Assembly: GCA_041399155.1 (NCBI GenBank)
Contig: JAWKTI010000003.1
Location: forward strand, 1-64,000
DNA length: 64,000 nt
Origin: Zavarzinella sp.
Lineage (GTDB): Bacteria; Planctomycetota; Planctomycetia; Gemmatales; Gemmataceae
Direction of reading: 5' to 3'
A program made the position numbers and the translations under genes. The notes below the pieces were generated by a model. That model did no database searches, was not told the DNA's origin, and saw nothing but the letters and a program-made list of their open reading frames with translations. Numbering within the stretch: position 1 is the stretch's first letter; every line of letters starts with the position of its first letter. Below, piece after piece: positions 28,777 to 37,388 of the stretch.

Positions 28777-31719
28777 CTATTTGAGGACCTTGGTAAGATA
28801 CTCCAGCAAATCCGCCATCTGATCTTTAGGAATTGCTTTATCAAAATCTTCAGGCATCAACGATTTCTTCGAAGGCTGCATCGCTTGAATGTGGGCACGC
28901 AGAATCGTGTCCTCTGCTTTTTCGCCACGACGAATGGTGATGCTGGTAGCACTTTCAACAGCAAGCACACCTGAGAGATTTTTACCATCTGTCGTTTCGA
29001 CCAGATAATTCAGAAAACGAGAATCGATTTCTCTGCTGGGATCAAGGATATCGATCAGCAGGGCCGATTTTTGTTTGGTTTTCAAAGCAGCATTTAAATC
29101 AGCCCCCACTTCATATCCCACATTCTCCAGGCGGTGGCACGTGGCACAGTTCTTGCGGAATACTGCACGACCGTTATCCATGTTGCCCGCCTGATTCAAT
29201 ACTGGCAGATACTGCTTGATGACTTCCTCGCGATTTGATACCACGCTGTTCTTGAATACTCGCTGGGCCTGCAGTCGAATAGCAGCATTTCCATGCTGCA
29301 ATAATTGTTCCTTGCGTGCCGCCTCCAGATGTGTGGGAGAAATCGCTCCTTTTTCCATCGCCAGCAGCAATTCTCTTACCATTGCCTGATTCGAAAACAG
29401 CAATTCAACGGCTTCCCGCCTGATCTGTGGTGTCATTAACGGCCACTGTGCCAACAACAGTTGCCCCACTTTGCTGTGGCGAGAACGTGCCATGCTTTGA
29501 ATGGCAGCCACCTGGATTGCCGGTGCCTCCTGTGGCAGCAGCAATTGTGGCATTGCTTCCAGGAACAACTTGTCATCTGCAAGGTGTAGAACGGCAATGG
29601 CACCTGTCCGTTGTTGCTCGGTCAACTTCTGATCCAAGGCTGTCTTCATTGAAGAAGATAATACTTCTGCAATCAGTTGTTTCACGTTTCCCCAGGCGGG
29701 TTCATTCTGGCTTAACTTTGCCTGCAACGAATAGTTACTGATGGATAATCCCTGCACCACCGCACCCAGGAATAGTTGCTGTTGTGCCGGGTTGACATTC
29801 GACAGGCATTGTTGAAGGTAACTCAACAATAATTTTTCGTTTTTGCTAAGCCCAACCATTCTGCCAAGGTCAACAATCATTGCTGTGGGCACTTGCTTTG
29901 CGCTAAGCAATCGCGTGGTGATCTCTGGAAAACAGTTGGCAACACTGCTGAAAGCAGCCGCACGCAACCATTGATCTGGTTCCTGGAGCAGCAAATCCCC
30001 AAGCACTTCTGCAGCATCGACACTGGGCATTTCACCTACAGAAAAAGCCAGTTGTAGTTTTACCATGCCATCCGAATCGTTGGTCATTTTTTTCGCAGCC
30101 TGCACAAGTTCTTGAGAGCCTTGATAGATTGGCTCGGCCAGCCGCAATGCCACCTGACGCAACAGTGGGTTTGATGATTGCATTGCCAGCAACAATTGCA
30201 TGGAGGAAAGTTGCTTGCGATTTGCAAGACTGTGCAGAATGTGAATTTGTCCAAGATCACTGGCGGTAGTCATGCTGTCCAATAAGGCTTTTGTGGTTGC
30301 CTCATCGGTATGATCATCAACCCATTGTTGTGCCATCGTTCTCACCGCGATGTTCGGATGACTGAACCAGGAAACAACCTGTTGCGGTGTGGTTTTTGCA
30401 AAGTTCAAGATGGCATCGGGTGGGACATCTTTGTGCGACACTTTCCAGATTCGTCCGCGGTTGCGACTTTCCAGTTGTAATTTCTTTTTCATATCCTCGG
30501 GCAGAGACAACGGGGTTTCAATCACCTCGCGGTAGAAATCGAGAATGTAGAAGCAGCCATCAGGCCCCAGGGTAAGATGCACTGGGCGAAACCAGTTGTC
30601 TGTGGACGCAATAAATTCCTTCGATTCATTCCCACGGTGGGAACGATAAATGGATTGATTTGCTTCCAGACGATCAAACGAAACCACGTTATTTGCAGGA
30701 TCACAGAAAAAGATGTTGCGTTGAAATTGTTCCGGGAACTGTTTCGCCTGGTAAAAGACTGGTGAACAGGCAGACGTGGTGTAGCCACCCGGGACCAGTT
30801 CTGTCTTAGGAAAGCGTTTACTGTCTGGCCCTTCCTTTCTGCGTGTGGTGCGTTCGACACGCCAGGCTTCAAACTCGCTGATTCGAAATACCTTTGCAGT
30901 CGCACCATGTACAGGAATGTCAGTAGTGACAGCAGTAACGGTACTCATTGGATTACGTTTCAAATAATGATCTGGCAGGACAATCTGACGCAGGTGCTGG
31001 CTATTGGTATTAGTGAACCAGTGTCCCACTTCATCACTAGTCAGGCCATATTGTCCCCCACTGGATGTGGGTTCGATCACTCCTGGCTGATCTGGTTTGA
31101 ACCGAAATGCTCTTCCACGCAACACGAAAGGTGGCATCTTCGGCATGTTGGGACAGGTGATTGTACCACCGTTGTTGCCAGACATGACATATACCCAGCC
31201 ATCTAGACCATAACGTGGGGTATTGATTAACTGCTGGATATTCTGCAGTGCAAAGCCGGTATACAGCACCTTGCGAATATCAGCTTTGCCATCACCATTC
31301 GTATCTTCCAGATACAGCAAATCGGGGGCATTGCAAACGATGAAGCCTTTCTTCCATGGAAGAATACCCGTGGGGAAGCGTAGTCCTTCTACAAAGATAT
31401 CCACTTTCTCATACCGCCCATCCTGATCTGCGTCGGTGAGAATCTTGATGCGACCACGACTTTCCATGCCAGTGCCCACGCCACCGTTGGGATAGCCGAT
31501 CATCTCGCACACATAGAGGCGACCATCCCAGCCAAAGGTCATGGCGACGGGATCGATAATATCTGGCTCGGAAGCGACCAACGCCACCTGAAAACCGGGC
31601 AACGTGGCAAATGTTTTTTGTTCTTCTGCAGGTGTTTTCGGTTCAACGGCAAAGGTGCTATTCACCACAAACTGCAGAAACACACACAACAACAAAGCTT
31701 CTCGATAACAAAGCAGCAT
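28777..31719 (-). CDS. PVC-type membrane-bound dehydrogenase / heme-binding protein with HEAT-like region
   Basis: The 980-residue exported protein has a signal peptide (residues 1-25), then a six-bladed propeller 'membrane-bound dehydrogenase' domain to about residue 420, with typical DGRLYVCEMIGYPNGG, LRFPTGILPWKKG, EDTNGDGKADIRKVL and DNWFRPVHLTLGPDG segments. A HEAT-like helical region follows (430-840). A C-terminal heme-binding domain has the CATCH heme site near residue 862 and a closing DILDPSREIDSRFLNYLVETTDG block. The layout is characteristic of planctomycetes and Verrucomicrobia, where the proteins are assumed to oxidise sugars or similar compounds and pass electrons to c-type heme. 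It is the last gene of a three-gene operon; its ATG overlaps the preceding stop as TAATG. Confidence 0.9.
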   Translation of the reverse strand: MLLCYREALLLCVFLQFVVNSTFAVEPKTPAEEQKTFATLPGFQVALVASEPDIIDPVAMTFGWDGRLYVCEMIGYPNGGVGTGMESRGRIKILTDADQDGRYEKVDIFVEGLRFPTGILPWKKGFIVCNAPDLLYLEDTNGDGKADIRKVLYTGFALQNIQQLINTPRYGLDGWVYVMSGNNGGTITCPNMPKMPPFVLRGRAFRFKPDQPGVIEPTSSGGQYGLTSDEVGHWFTNTNSQHLRQIVLPDHYLKRNPMSTVTAVTTDIPVHGATAKVFRISEFEAWRVERTTRRKEGPDSKRFPKTELVPGGYTTSACSPVFYQAKQFPEQFQRNIFFCDPANNVVSFDRLEANQSIYRSHRGNESKEFIASTDNWFRPVHLTLGPDGCFYILDFYREVIETPLSLPEDMKKKLQLESRNRGRIWKVSHKDVPPDAILNFAKTTPQQVVSWFSHPNIAVRTMAQQWVDDHTDEATTKALLDSMTTASDLGQIHILHSLANRKQLSSMQLLLAMQSSNPLLRQVALRLAEPIYQGSQELVQAAKKMTNDSDGMVKLQLAFSVGEMPSVDAAEVLGDLLLQEPDQWLRAAAFSSVANCFPEITTRLLSAKQVPTAMIVDLGRMVGLSKNEKLLLSYLQQCLSNVNPAQQQLFLGAVVQGLSISNYSLQAKLSQNEPAWGNVKQLIAEVLSSSMKTALDQKLTEQQRTGAIAVLHLADDKLFLEAMPQLLLPQEAPAIQVAAIQSMARSRHSKVGQLLLAQWPLMTPQIRREAVELLFSNQAMVRELLLAMEKGAISPTHLEAARKEQLLQHGNAAIRLQAQRVFKNSVVSNREEVIKQYLPVLNQAGNMDNGRAVFRKNCATCHRLENVGYEVGADLNAALKTKQKSALLIDILDPSREIDSRFLNYLVETTDGKNLSGVLAVESATSITIRRGEKAEDTILRAHIQAMQPSKKSLMPEDFDKAIPKDQMADLLEYLTKVLK

Positions 31720-33059
31720 TATTTCACCTGTTTGCGAATCGTGGAAATGATCTGGTCCTCAATCGTGGGCGACCATTTGGCTGGCATGCCGTAATAAATC
31801 TGCGAAGAATCGGCTTCGTAGCCACCTTCTTTCAGAATTCGTTTCGATGGGATGTATGCCATCACATCGTTGCAATATCCCGCAACCCATAGTTGGGAGT
31901 GGGCCTTCAGTTCTTTTTTCAACCGTAAATGATAATCCACAACAACTTCTCCACCCAGAAACACCCAGGTTAATTGATTGCCAAATCGCCAGGATTGAAT
32001 GGGGTAGTAAGGGTATTTCTGCGGGATCCCTTCACCTTCGATCAACTTTAACATTCGTTGGGCACGTTTACTCACTGCCAACGTTTTGCTTGTCGCGTCC
32101 TGCTGCCATTGTGCTTTGCCGGGAATCGTGTCAAATGACAATGCGATCTCTTCGTAAGCAGTCTCGCACGCAGCCGTAACAGGTGTGGTGCTCTTGAGTG
32201 CGTGGCATACTGCTTCCGACAATTGTTTGCCGTAGTCCACTGCATATTCCAGTTTTCGCCGAGGTAATGGGTTGGCATCTGCCCCACAGCCAATCCAGAA
32301 AAGTGCCGTGACACCAGGTAATTTCTTTTCCAGTTCAATCTGGGCAAAGCCGGCATAGTCCCCACACCATTCATTGAACGAAAGCGTGGTATTGTGGCAT
32401 GCATAACCAAAACATACCGCAATCAATTTCTTTTCCTGATTATAGACTGCAAGAATTGGCACAGAATGTTCCACAGGTCCCTGGGGATTTGCTCCCAGGA
32501 TAATTTTGTTTTCTTTGTTTTCCCGCCGATTGACTGCAAAACGTGCGACACCAGATGCCTGCTGTATAGAAACCGATTCCAGTGAATCAAATGCCTTGAT
32601 GACTGTGGCAGCAATTTTTTCCACCAACTGTGTGGAATATTCCAATACATCTGCTAGCTGCTGAGCGTTCATCGGATACATTTCTACCAGGTTATCCCGC
32701 ACCACTGGTCCACTGTGGGTGTGCGATGCATTCAGCACCAAGTCGCCCGGTTCTAACTTCACTTTTTTCTGAATTGCCTGTAACACTTCCTGGCGAAACG
32801 ACCGTGGGATGCCGCATAGATCGAGTGTTACCATTACCTGACGATGTCCACGTTCATCTTCCAACGCCAGGCATTTTACCCACAGGTCGTGGTGGGTTTT
32901 GGTGCACGGCTCTGTGCGTGAGGCATAGCCTGCCATCCACAATGGCTTGGTGGGTGTAATCGTGGCCTTGGCCACACCAGCGCGGTACTCCGCAGCATTA
33001 CCTATTGAAAATACCCAGGTAGCAGCGAGCACCAACATCAGGATGCATTTATTTTTCAT
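31719..33059 (-). CDS. neutral/alkaline ceramidase-like exported protein
   Basis: The 446-residue protein has a cleavable signal peptide (KCILMLVLAATWVFSIGNA). It matches the N-terminal domain of neutral/alkaline non-lysosomal ceramidases: AGVAKATITPTKPLWMAGY at the mature start, the zinc-site motif LVLNASHTHSGPV near residue 110, and CFGYACHNTTLSF near 222 supplying another histidine. The C-terminal immunoglobulin-like domain of true ceramidases seems absent, and length is below that of the eukaryotic and Pseudomonas enzymes. True substrate is therefore uncertain; an amide of a lipid or peptidoglycan component is possible. The start overlaps the previous gene's stop (ATGA) and its stop overlaps the next start (TAATG): a coupled operon. 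Confidence 0.82.
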   Translation of the reverse strand: MKNKCILMLVLAATWVFSIGNAAEYRAGVAKATITPTKPLWMAGYASRTEPCTKTHHDLWVKCLALEDERGHRQVMVTLDLCGIPRSFRQEVLQAIQKKVKLEPGDLVLNASHTHSGPVVRDNLVEMYPMNAQQLADVLEYSTQLVEKIAATVIKAFDSLESVSIQQASGVARFAVNRRENKENKIILGANPQGPVEHSVPILAVYNQEKKLIAVCFGYACHNTTLSFNEWCGDYAGFAQIELEKKLPGVTALFWIGCGADANPLPRRKLEYAVDYGKQLSEAVCHALKSTTPVTAACETAYEEIALSFDTIPGKAQWQQDATSKTLAVSKRAQRMLKLIEGEGIPQKYPYYPIQSWRFGNQLTWVFLGGEVVVDYHLRLKKELKAHSQLWVAGYCNDVMAYIPSKRILKEGGYEADSSQIYYGMPAKWSPTIEDQIISTIRKQVK

Positions 33060-34354
33060 TGTTGATCCTTTCCAAGAAGTGTTTTGATGGTCTTCAGTAA
33101 GATGGTTTCGGTATCAGGGTGCGCCAGTGCTACTGTTGGTTCGTAACCACCTTCCAGAAATGCATTAGCGGTTGGAATGTAACCCATCCCTCCATCGCCG
33201 TAAGCGGCAACAAATAAGGGCTCCTTACCTGCCATTTGGTGTGCTTTTAACTGGTATTCGATAAATGCTTCTCCTGGTAGACACAGCACTTTTGTATCCT
33301 CATTCACGTGGAGGCAACCTGCCAGAACTGGTCGATCCAGGCGTTTCAACCAGGCGATTTGAAATGCGGCATTCCCACGTCTGGCCGGGGATTGCTTGCG
33401 ATCCTGCAGCACTGTGCTACTGCTTTCTTCACCAAACTGCACTTCTGTCCGTGGCTTCAACTGCATTTTTTCAACATGCCAATTCAATGACTTTACAGCC
33501 ATTTTCCTGGAATTATCGAAAGCACTTTTCATGCCTTGAAACATCCTGTCCATCAAGATCGGACGATTGGTGGGTGCACCATCGTTGTACTTACCAGCAG
33601 TAATATTTCCCGCACAGCCTGTGAAATAAATCTGCCTGGTTTTGGGATAACGCTGTTGCATTTTCTCGCGAGCCAGACCACAAAAATCGCAACTTACTTG
33701 TCCCGCTCCGTAATAACTCATCGGATGAGTGGCATAAAAGTGCAGGCAAGCCAATGGCGTTTCATTGTCCCACAAACTCAACGTGCGCAGGTTGGGATCG
33801 ATCAAACCTTCCGGATAAGCCCGAACCACTTCATTTTTCGTTGAACTCGTGCGTGAAAAGATTGCCTTGCCATCCTTGACGATACGTCGCGATGATGCCA
33901 CCTGGTTCACTGTTGCCTGGCCAACCCCCACGTGGGTAAAGGGTACTACCTGCTCCAGCGCTAATTTGGTTGCCTTGGTGAGACGATCCAACACTTGCTC
34001 AAAAAATCGCAAGTCGAGGCACGGTCCAGCACCTGCTTTTGCCAGCATCTGCTGTGCTGCCACATCGGCAAATGGTGCATCGTGGGGGTGAACACAATGC
34101 ACACTCACCTGGTCTGCCGTGGTGCCTGCCCCGGCAGCAATCGCTTCTCGCACGTGCAGGTTGGCATCGTTTCGCAAGCCAACCCAATCAAAAGCACATA
34201 GTACAATCGGTTTTTCAGCACCAAATAAAATCACACCTAGTGCCTTCAGGGGATCGACAATCTTGCGTGCGGGCTCAATCCATCCCCCACAGAGCGGGTG
34301 ACCTAACGGCGGGGAGATATCCACCTCGAATGTCGCCAGTTGAAATTTTGCCAT
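33056..34354 (-). CDS. second ceramidase-like protein, no signal peptide
   Basis: This 432-residue paralogue of the downstream ceramidase-like protein begins FQLATFEVDISPPLGHPLCGGW and lacks an export signal, so it is probably cytoplasmic. The zinc-site region reads VSVHCVHPHDAPFAD instead of NASHTHSGP: the two histidines of HxH remain but the rest is changed. A second site, CLHFYATHPMSYYG near residue 210, and CDFCGLAREKM are also present. It heads the three-gene operon, with AT-rich sequence upstream. The pairing of a secreted and a cytoplasmic copy suggests successive steps on one substrate, which is inference. Identity with ceramidase activity is not claimed. Confidence 0.75.
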   Translation of the reverse strand: MAKFQLATFEVDISPPLGHPLCGGWIEPARKIVDPLKALGVILFGAEKPIVLCAFDWVGLRNDANLHVREAIAAGAGTTADQVSVHCVHPHDAPFADVAAQQMLAKAGAGPCLDLRFFEQVLDRLTKATKLALEQVVPFTHVGVGQATVNQVASSRRIVKDGKAIFSRTSSTKNEVVRAYPEGLIDPNLRTLSLWDNETPLACLHFYATHPMSYYGAGQVSCDFCGLAREKMQQRYPKTRQIYFTGCAGNITAGKYNDGAPTNRPILMDRMFQGMKSAFDNSRKMAVKSLNWHVEKMQLKPRTEVQFGEESSSTVLQDRKQSPARRGNAAFQIAWLKRLDRPVLAGCLHVNEDTKVLCLPGEAFIEYQLKAHQMAGKEPLFVAAYGDGGMGYIPTANAFLEGGYEPTVALAHPDTETILLKTIKTLLGKDQQ

Positions 34355-34615
34355 GATACTGCTCTCATTTTGTTACCATGTTGCCAAGAAATGCCCGACA
34401 ATGCAAGAAATGAATCCTGAAATTGCGACACCCGCTATTCCCTGCGGGCCATTCCCACGAACACACGTCCCTGAGCAATGATTTACCCAGAAATATTTAG
34501 CGTGAAATTTAATTCACTTAATATATATAGTCTTTTGCACTGTCAAAAAGTGATTAAAAATCGATGAAAACAGGCAGAATTCGGAAAATTTCTCAAAAAA
34601 GTGCCGCTTTTGGGC

Positions 34616-35548
34616 CTAATTCGCCAGCAGTGGGGCGATTTTTTCTTGCACCACAGCTTCCGAAGTGGGTTCGGGAATCCCATCATACAGTTCCCAAACT
34701 TCTTCCAACTCTGCCGATTGTCCTGGAATCAGATCTGTCAGAATGCCCACAGTTTCCATTTCAAGCATGTCTTCGTTGGAAAATGTCTGATAAACGGTGC
34801 CCAGATCGGGATAGGTTGCCCACTCGTGGTGGCGGAACTTCTTGACAAACAGCGTGCCTTGGTTCCAGTACGCTACCCATGGTAAACCTGTGGCAAAACC
34901 AATTTTGGTTGGTCCCTTTTTAGCATCCTGTTTCAAAAAGATAAAGCGGCTGCCAAAAGTCCAGCGGCTGTCGGTAAAGTCGAAATATGGCCACAGCACC
35001 AAAGACTGATTTGGTCCAAAGCAACTTGGATTTTTGGCCTTTAATGGATGTCCCGGGTGGTTTCGCTTTTCTGGCTGAGGCAGGATTTCAATCCCACCTG
35101 GAGCCATTACGGTGGGAGCCCATGGTGCCAGTCGAGTTGTTGTCTGGCCGGTGTTGGTCACAATCAACCGGATTTTCACCTGGTTGCCACTTTCTGCCAG
35201 CCGAACTTCCATTACTTTCTGCAGGCCGTATTCCACTTCTTCAGGTGGGGTCAGTCGCACACCAAAATCGCCAAGTGGGGTGCACTGCACTGGCCGATTA
35301 TCTGCAAAGTAGGTGCGGGTTAAATCCTCCGGAGCAATCCAGAACCGCAGGCCACCGCGGATCTGCCATTCCGTTTCACCCGTTCCACCCATCATTTCAT
35401 CGTAATTTTTCATTACGTTAAATGGATTGGTGGCTTTGCGAAACGAAATCACCCGCGGACCGACATCCAGCGTACAGATCAACTCCAGCTGATCGTTTGA
35501 CAGTAGAATGTTGTTTTTCCAGCCACGGTACTCGACAGTTTTCAGCAT
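34616..35548 (-). CDS. conserved hypothetical, galactose-mutarotase-like beta-sandwich (DUF4380-like)
   Basis: The 310-residue protein begins with LKTVEYRGWKNNILLSND, then LELICTLDVGPRVISFRKA and WQIRGGLRFWIAPED. Together with the run of beta strands and APGGIEILPQPEK this is like DUF4380/aldose-1-epimerase-type proteins, which bind sugars. No signal peptide is seen. I do not recognise catalytic residues with confidence. It is separated from its neighbours by about 100 bases upstream and 260 downstream, so it is probably transcribed alone. The downstream gap is AT-rich and holds the promoter of the ceramidase-like operon. Confidence 0.6.
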   Translation of the reverse strand: MLKTVEYRGWKNNILLSNDQLELICTLDVGPRVISFRKATNPFNVMKNYDEMMGGTGETEWQIRGGLRFWIAPEDLTRTYFADNRPVQCTPLGDFGVRLTPPEEVEYGLQKVMEVRLAESGNQVKIRLIVTNTGQTTTRLAPWAPTVMAPGGIEILPQPEKRNHPGHPLKAKNPSCFGPNQSLVLWPYFDFTDSRWTFGSRFIFLKQDAKKGPTKIGFATGLPWVAYWNQGTLFVKKFRHHEWATYPDLGTVYQTFSNEDMLEMETVGILTDLIPGQSAELEEVWELYDGIPEPTSEAVVQEKIAPLLAN

Positions 35549-35647
35549 AAATGAGGTCCTGATAACAGTTTGGGAGAAACAGAGAGAGAATTATCTTCGA
35601 ATTAAGAATCTTTGTGCGAAGTATCTTACCAGAAAAATACTTGTTCA

Positions 35648-36256
35648 CTAGTCGCGGACACGTTTGAAGCGAATCAGGCACCCTTTGGCTAATGTTTCTT
35701 TCTGTGGGGGTGCTTTGCCGGCTTGCAGCGCCAGCAACGCATCTTCGAGGTATTTCACTTTTACATCGCTGGGATTAATTTTGTCGTCAAAAGACCCCAT
35801 GTAAGCGATTTTGCGTTCGGCATTCAGCAGAAAAAATTCGGGCGTGTAGACGGCACCATAATCGCGGGCGATCTGTTGAGATTCATCATAAAGATAAGGG
35901 AAAGGGAATTTTTTGGCTTTGGCCCGCTCTTTCATTTTGTTCAAGCGATCGTCCGGAATGGTATTCACGTTAATTGCCACCAACGCCACATCAGTTTTGG
36001 GGGCAGCGTATTTGTTGGCAAAGGCAATAATGCGGTCTTCATAATCCACGGAACAGGCACAGCTATTGCAAGTAAATACAACGATCAGGTACTTTTTAGC
36101 CTTCCACTCATCAAAAGAATGATCCTTACCATCGACGCCAGGCAAATCTTTCCACTGCGGTGCGGCATCGCCAACCGACAGCTTTTTGTTGAATTCACCC
36201 GCCTGCAAGTCAATCACCAACAGTGTGAACGACAGAATAATGAGAGGTATTTTCAT
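35648..36256 (-). CDS. exported thioredoxin-fold (AhpC/TSA or redoxin-like) protein
   Basis: The 202-residue protein starts MKIPLIILSFTLLVIDLQAG, an export signal or lipidless anchor. ATG 36256 is chosen over upstream TTG/ATG codons because of this and a GGGG about 10 bases before. The thioredoxin fold is shown by VGDAAPQWKDLPGVDGKDHSFDEWK, the strand LIVVFTCNSCACSVDYEDRI with a cysteine cluster (CNSCAC) where the CxxC motif is expected, and the cis-proline segment GAVYTPEFFLLNAERKIAYMG. Peroxidase or thiol-disulfide reductase activity is likely. Similar single-domain redoxins are common in planctomycete outer compartments. It is divergent from the asparaginase-like gene across 128 bases. Confidence 0.85.
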   Translation of the reverse strand: MKIPLIILSFTLLVIDLQAGEFNKKLSVGDAAPQWKDLPGVDGKDHSFDEWKAKKYLIVVFTCNSCACSVDYEDRIIAFANKYAAPKTDVALVAINVNTIPDDRLNKMKERAKAKKFPFPYLYDESQQIARDYGAVYTPEFFLLNAERKIAYMGSFDDKINPSDVKVKYLEDALLALQAGKAPPQKETLAKGCLIRFKRVRD

Positions 36257-36384
36257 TTTTAGCATGCCCCACGGAATCATTTTCAATCATTTTATTACAG
36301 ATTGTGGTAATTTGAATTGCAAGCGCCTGAACGATTTTTTCATAAAACAGCCCACAATAAATCAGTTTTGAAGGAGTTTCGCCG

Positions 36385-37254
36385 ATGAATGAAACAAGCG
36401 TAATTGCCACCTGGCCATTTGGAAAACTCGCTGCGGAAGTGGCTTCCCGCCAACTGGTCCGTGGTATTGCTGCCCTGGATGCTGCCATTGCTGGTGCTCA
36501 GGCGGTGGAAGACGATCCTTCCGTCCGCTCCGTAGGCTTCGCCGGCATTGGCAATCAACTGGGTGTGGTTTCGCTGGATTCATGTGTAATGGATGGCAAA
36601 ACCCTCGACTGCGGTGCCGTTGCAGGTATCGAAAATATTCGCCACGCTGCTGCACTAGCCAAGCTGGTTTATGAAAAAACACCGCACATTCTGCTGGTGG
36701 GAAAGGGAGCAGAATGGTTTGCACTGCAGCATGGTATGAAACTAGAAACGATGCTGACACCGGAAAGTGTGGCGGAATGGTACAAGAATAACCCCAACAA
36801 GAAAGCGGAGCCACAGGGGCACGATACAGTAACGGTGCTGGCACGCGATGCAAAAGGCAATCTGGGTGGTGTTTGTACCACATCCGGCTTGTCGTATAAG
36901 CTACCCGGCCGCGTAGGCGATTCCCCTATTATTGGTGCGGGCCTGTATGTGGATAACGAAGCGGGTGCCGCAGGTGCCACTGGTGTTGGGGAAGAAATTA
37001 TCCGAATTGGTGGCAGCCACTTTATTGTGGAACAGATGCGGGCTGGCAAGTCACCCCAGGAAGCAGCCGAATTGGCCGTCAAGCGGATTATCAGCACAGC
37101 AGCCCGACGTGGGCAACATGCCAAAAGCGTGGCATTTATCGCGATGGATCCCAAAGGGAATACCGGTGCGGCCTGCACCAAGGGCACAGACTTCAAATAT
37201 GCCGATGCTCGTGGCGCCAATGTGCAGATGAAGCAAGCAGTAGAGCTAGAATAG
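36385..37254 (+). CDS. isoaspartyl peptidase / N4-glycosylasparaginase family Ntn hydrolase
   Basis: The 289-residue protein is an Ntn hydrolase of the plant-type asparaginase/aspartylglucosaminidase family. The autoprocessing site is GHDTVTVLARD near residue 148; Thr becomes the N-terminal nucleophile after cleavage. Substrate-site motifs are GRVGDSPIIGAGLYVDN and GATGVGEE (residues 180-205). The proteins hydrolyse beta-aspartyl bonds or the amide to a sugar. No signal peptide is seen. A perfect AAGGAG lies 9 bases before ATG. An 8-bp imperfect stem (GTAGAGCTAG/CTAGCTAC) around its stop codon could act as a terminator toward the convergent 1698-residue gene. Confidence 0.87.
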   Translation: MNETSVIATWPFGKLAAEVASRQLVRGIAALDAAIAGAQAVEDDPSVRSVGFAGIGNQLGVVSLDSCVMDGKTLDCGAVAGIENIRHAAALAKLVYEKTPHILLVGKGAEWFALQHGMKLETMLTPESVAEWYKNNPNKKAEPQGHDTVTVLARDAKGNLGGVCTTSGLSYKLPGRVGDSPIIGAGLYVDNEAGAAGATGVGEEIIRIGGSHFIVEQMRAGKSPQEAAELAVKRIISTAARRGQHAKSVAFIAMDPKGNTGAACTKGTDFKYADARGANVQMKQAVELE

Positions 37255-37264
37255 GACTAGCTAC
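37240..37264. terminator. possible hairpin at the convergent gene boundary
   Basis: The plus strand reads gtagagctag aatagga ctagctac: a stem of GTAG(A)GCTAG with CTAGCTAC around a seven-base loop, spanning the stop codon of the asparaginase-like gene. There is no T-run after it, so terminator function is only suggested by position between convergent genes. Confidence 0.3.
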
Positions 37265-37388
37265 GGGAGGCTGATTCGCAAGAATGAGAAATTCTAACGT
37301 ATTCCATTTTGCACTGTCAGAGTTGTCTTAACATGCGGGGCAATTCACAGAAATTGAAATTCAACTTGCAGCAGGCACACTAATCTCG

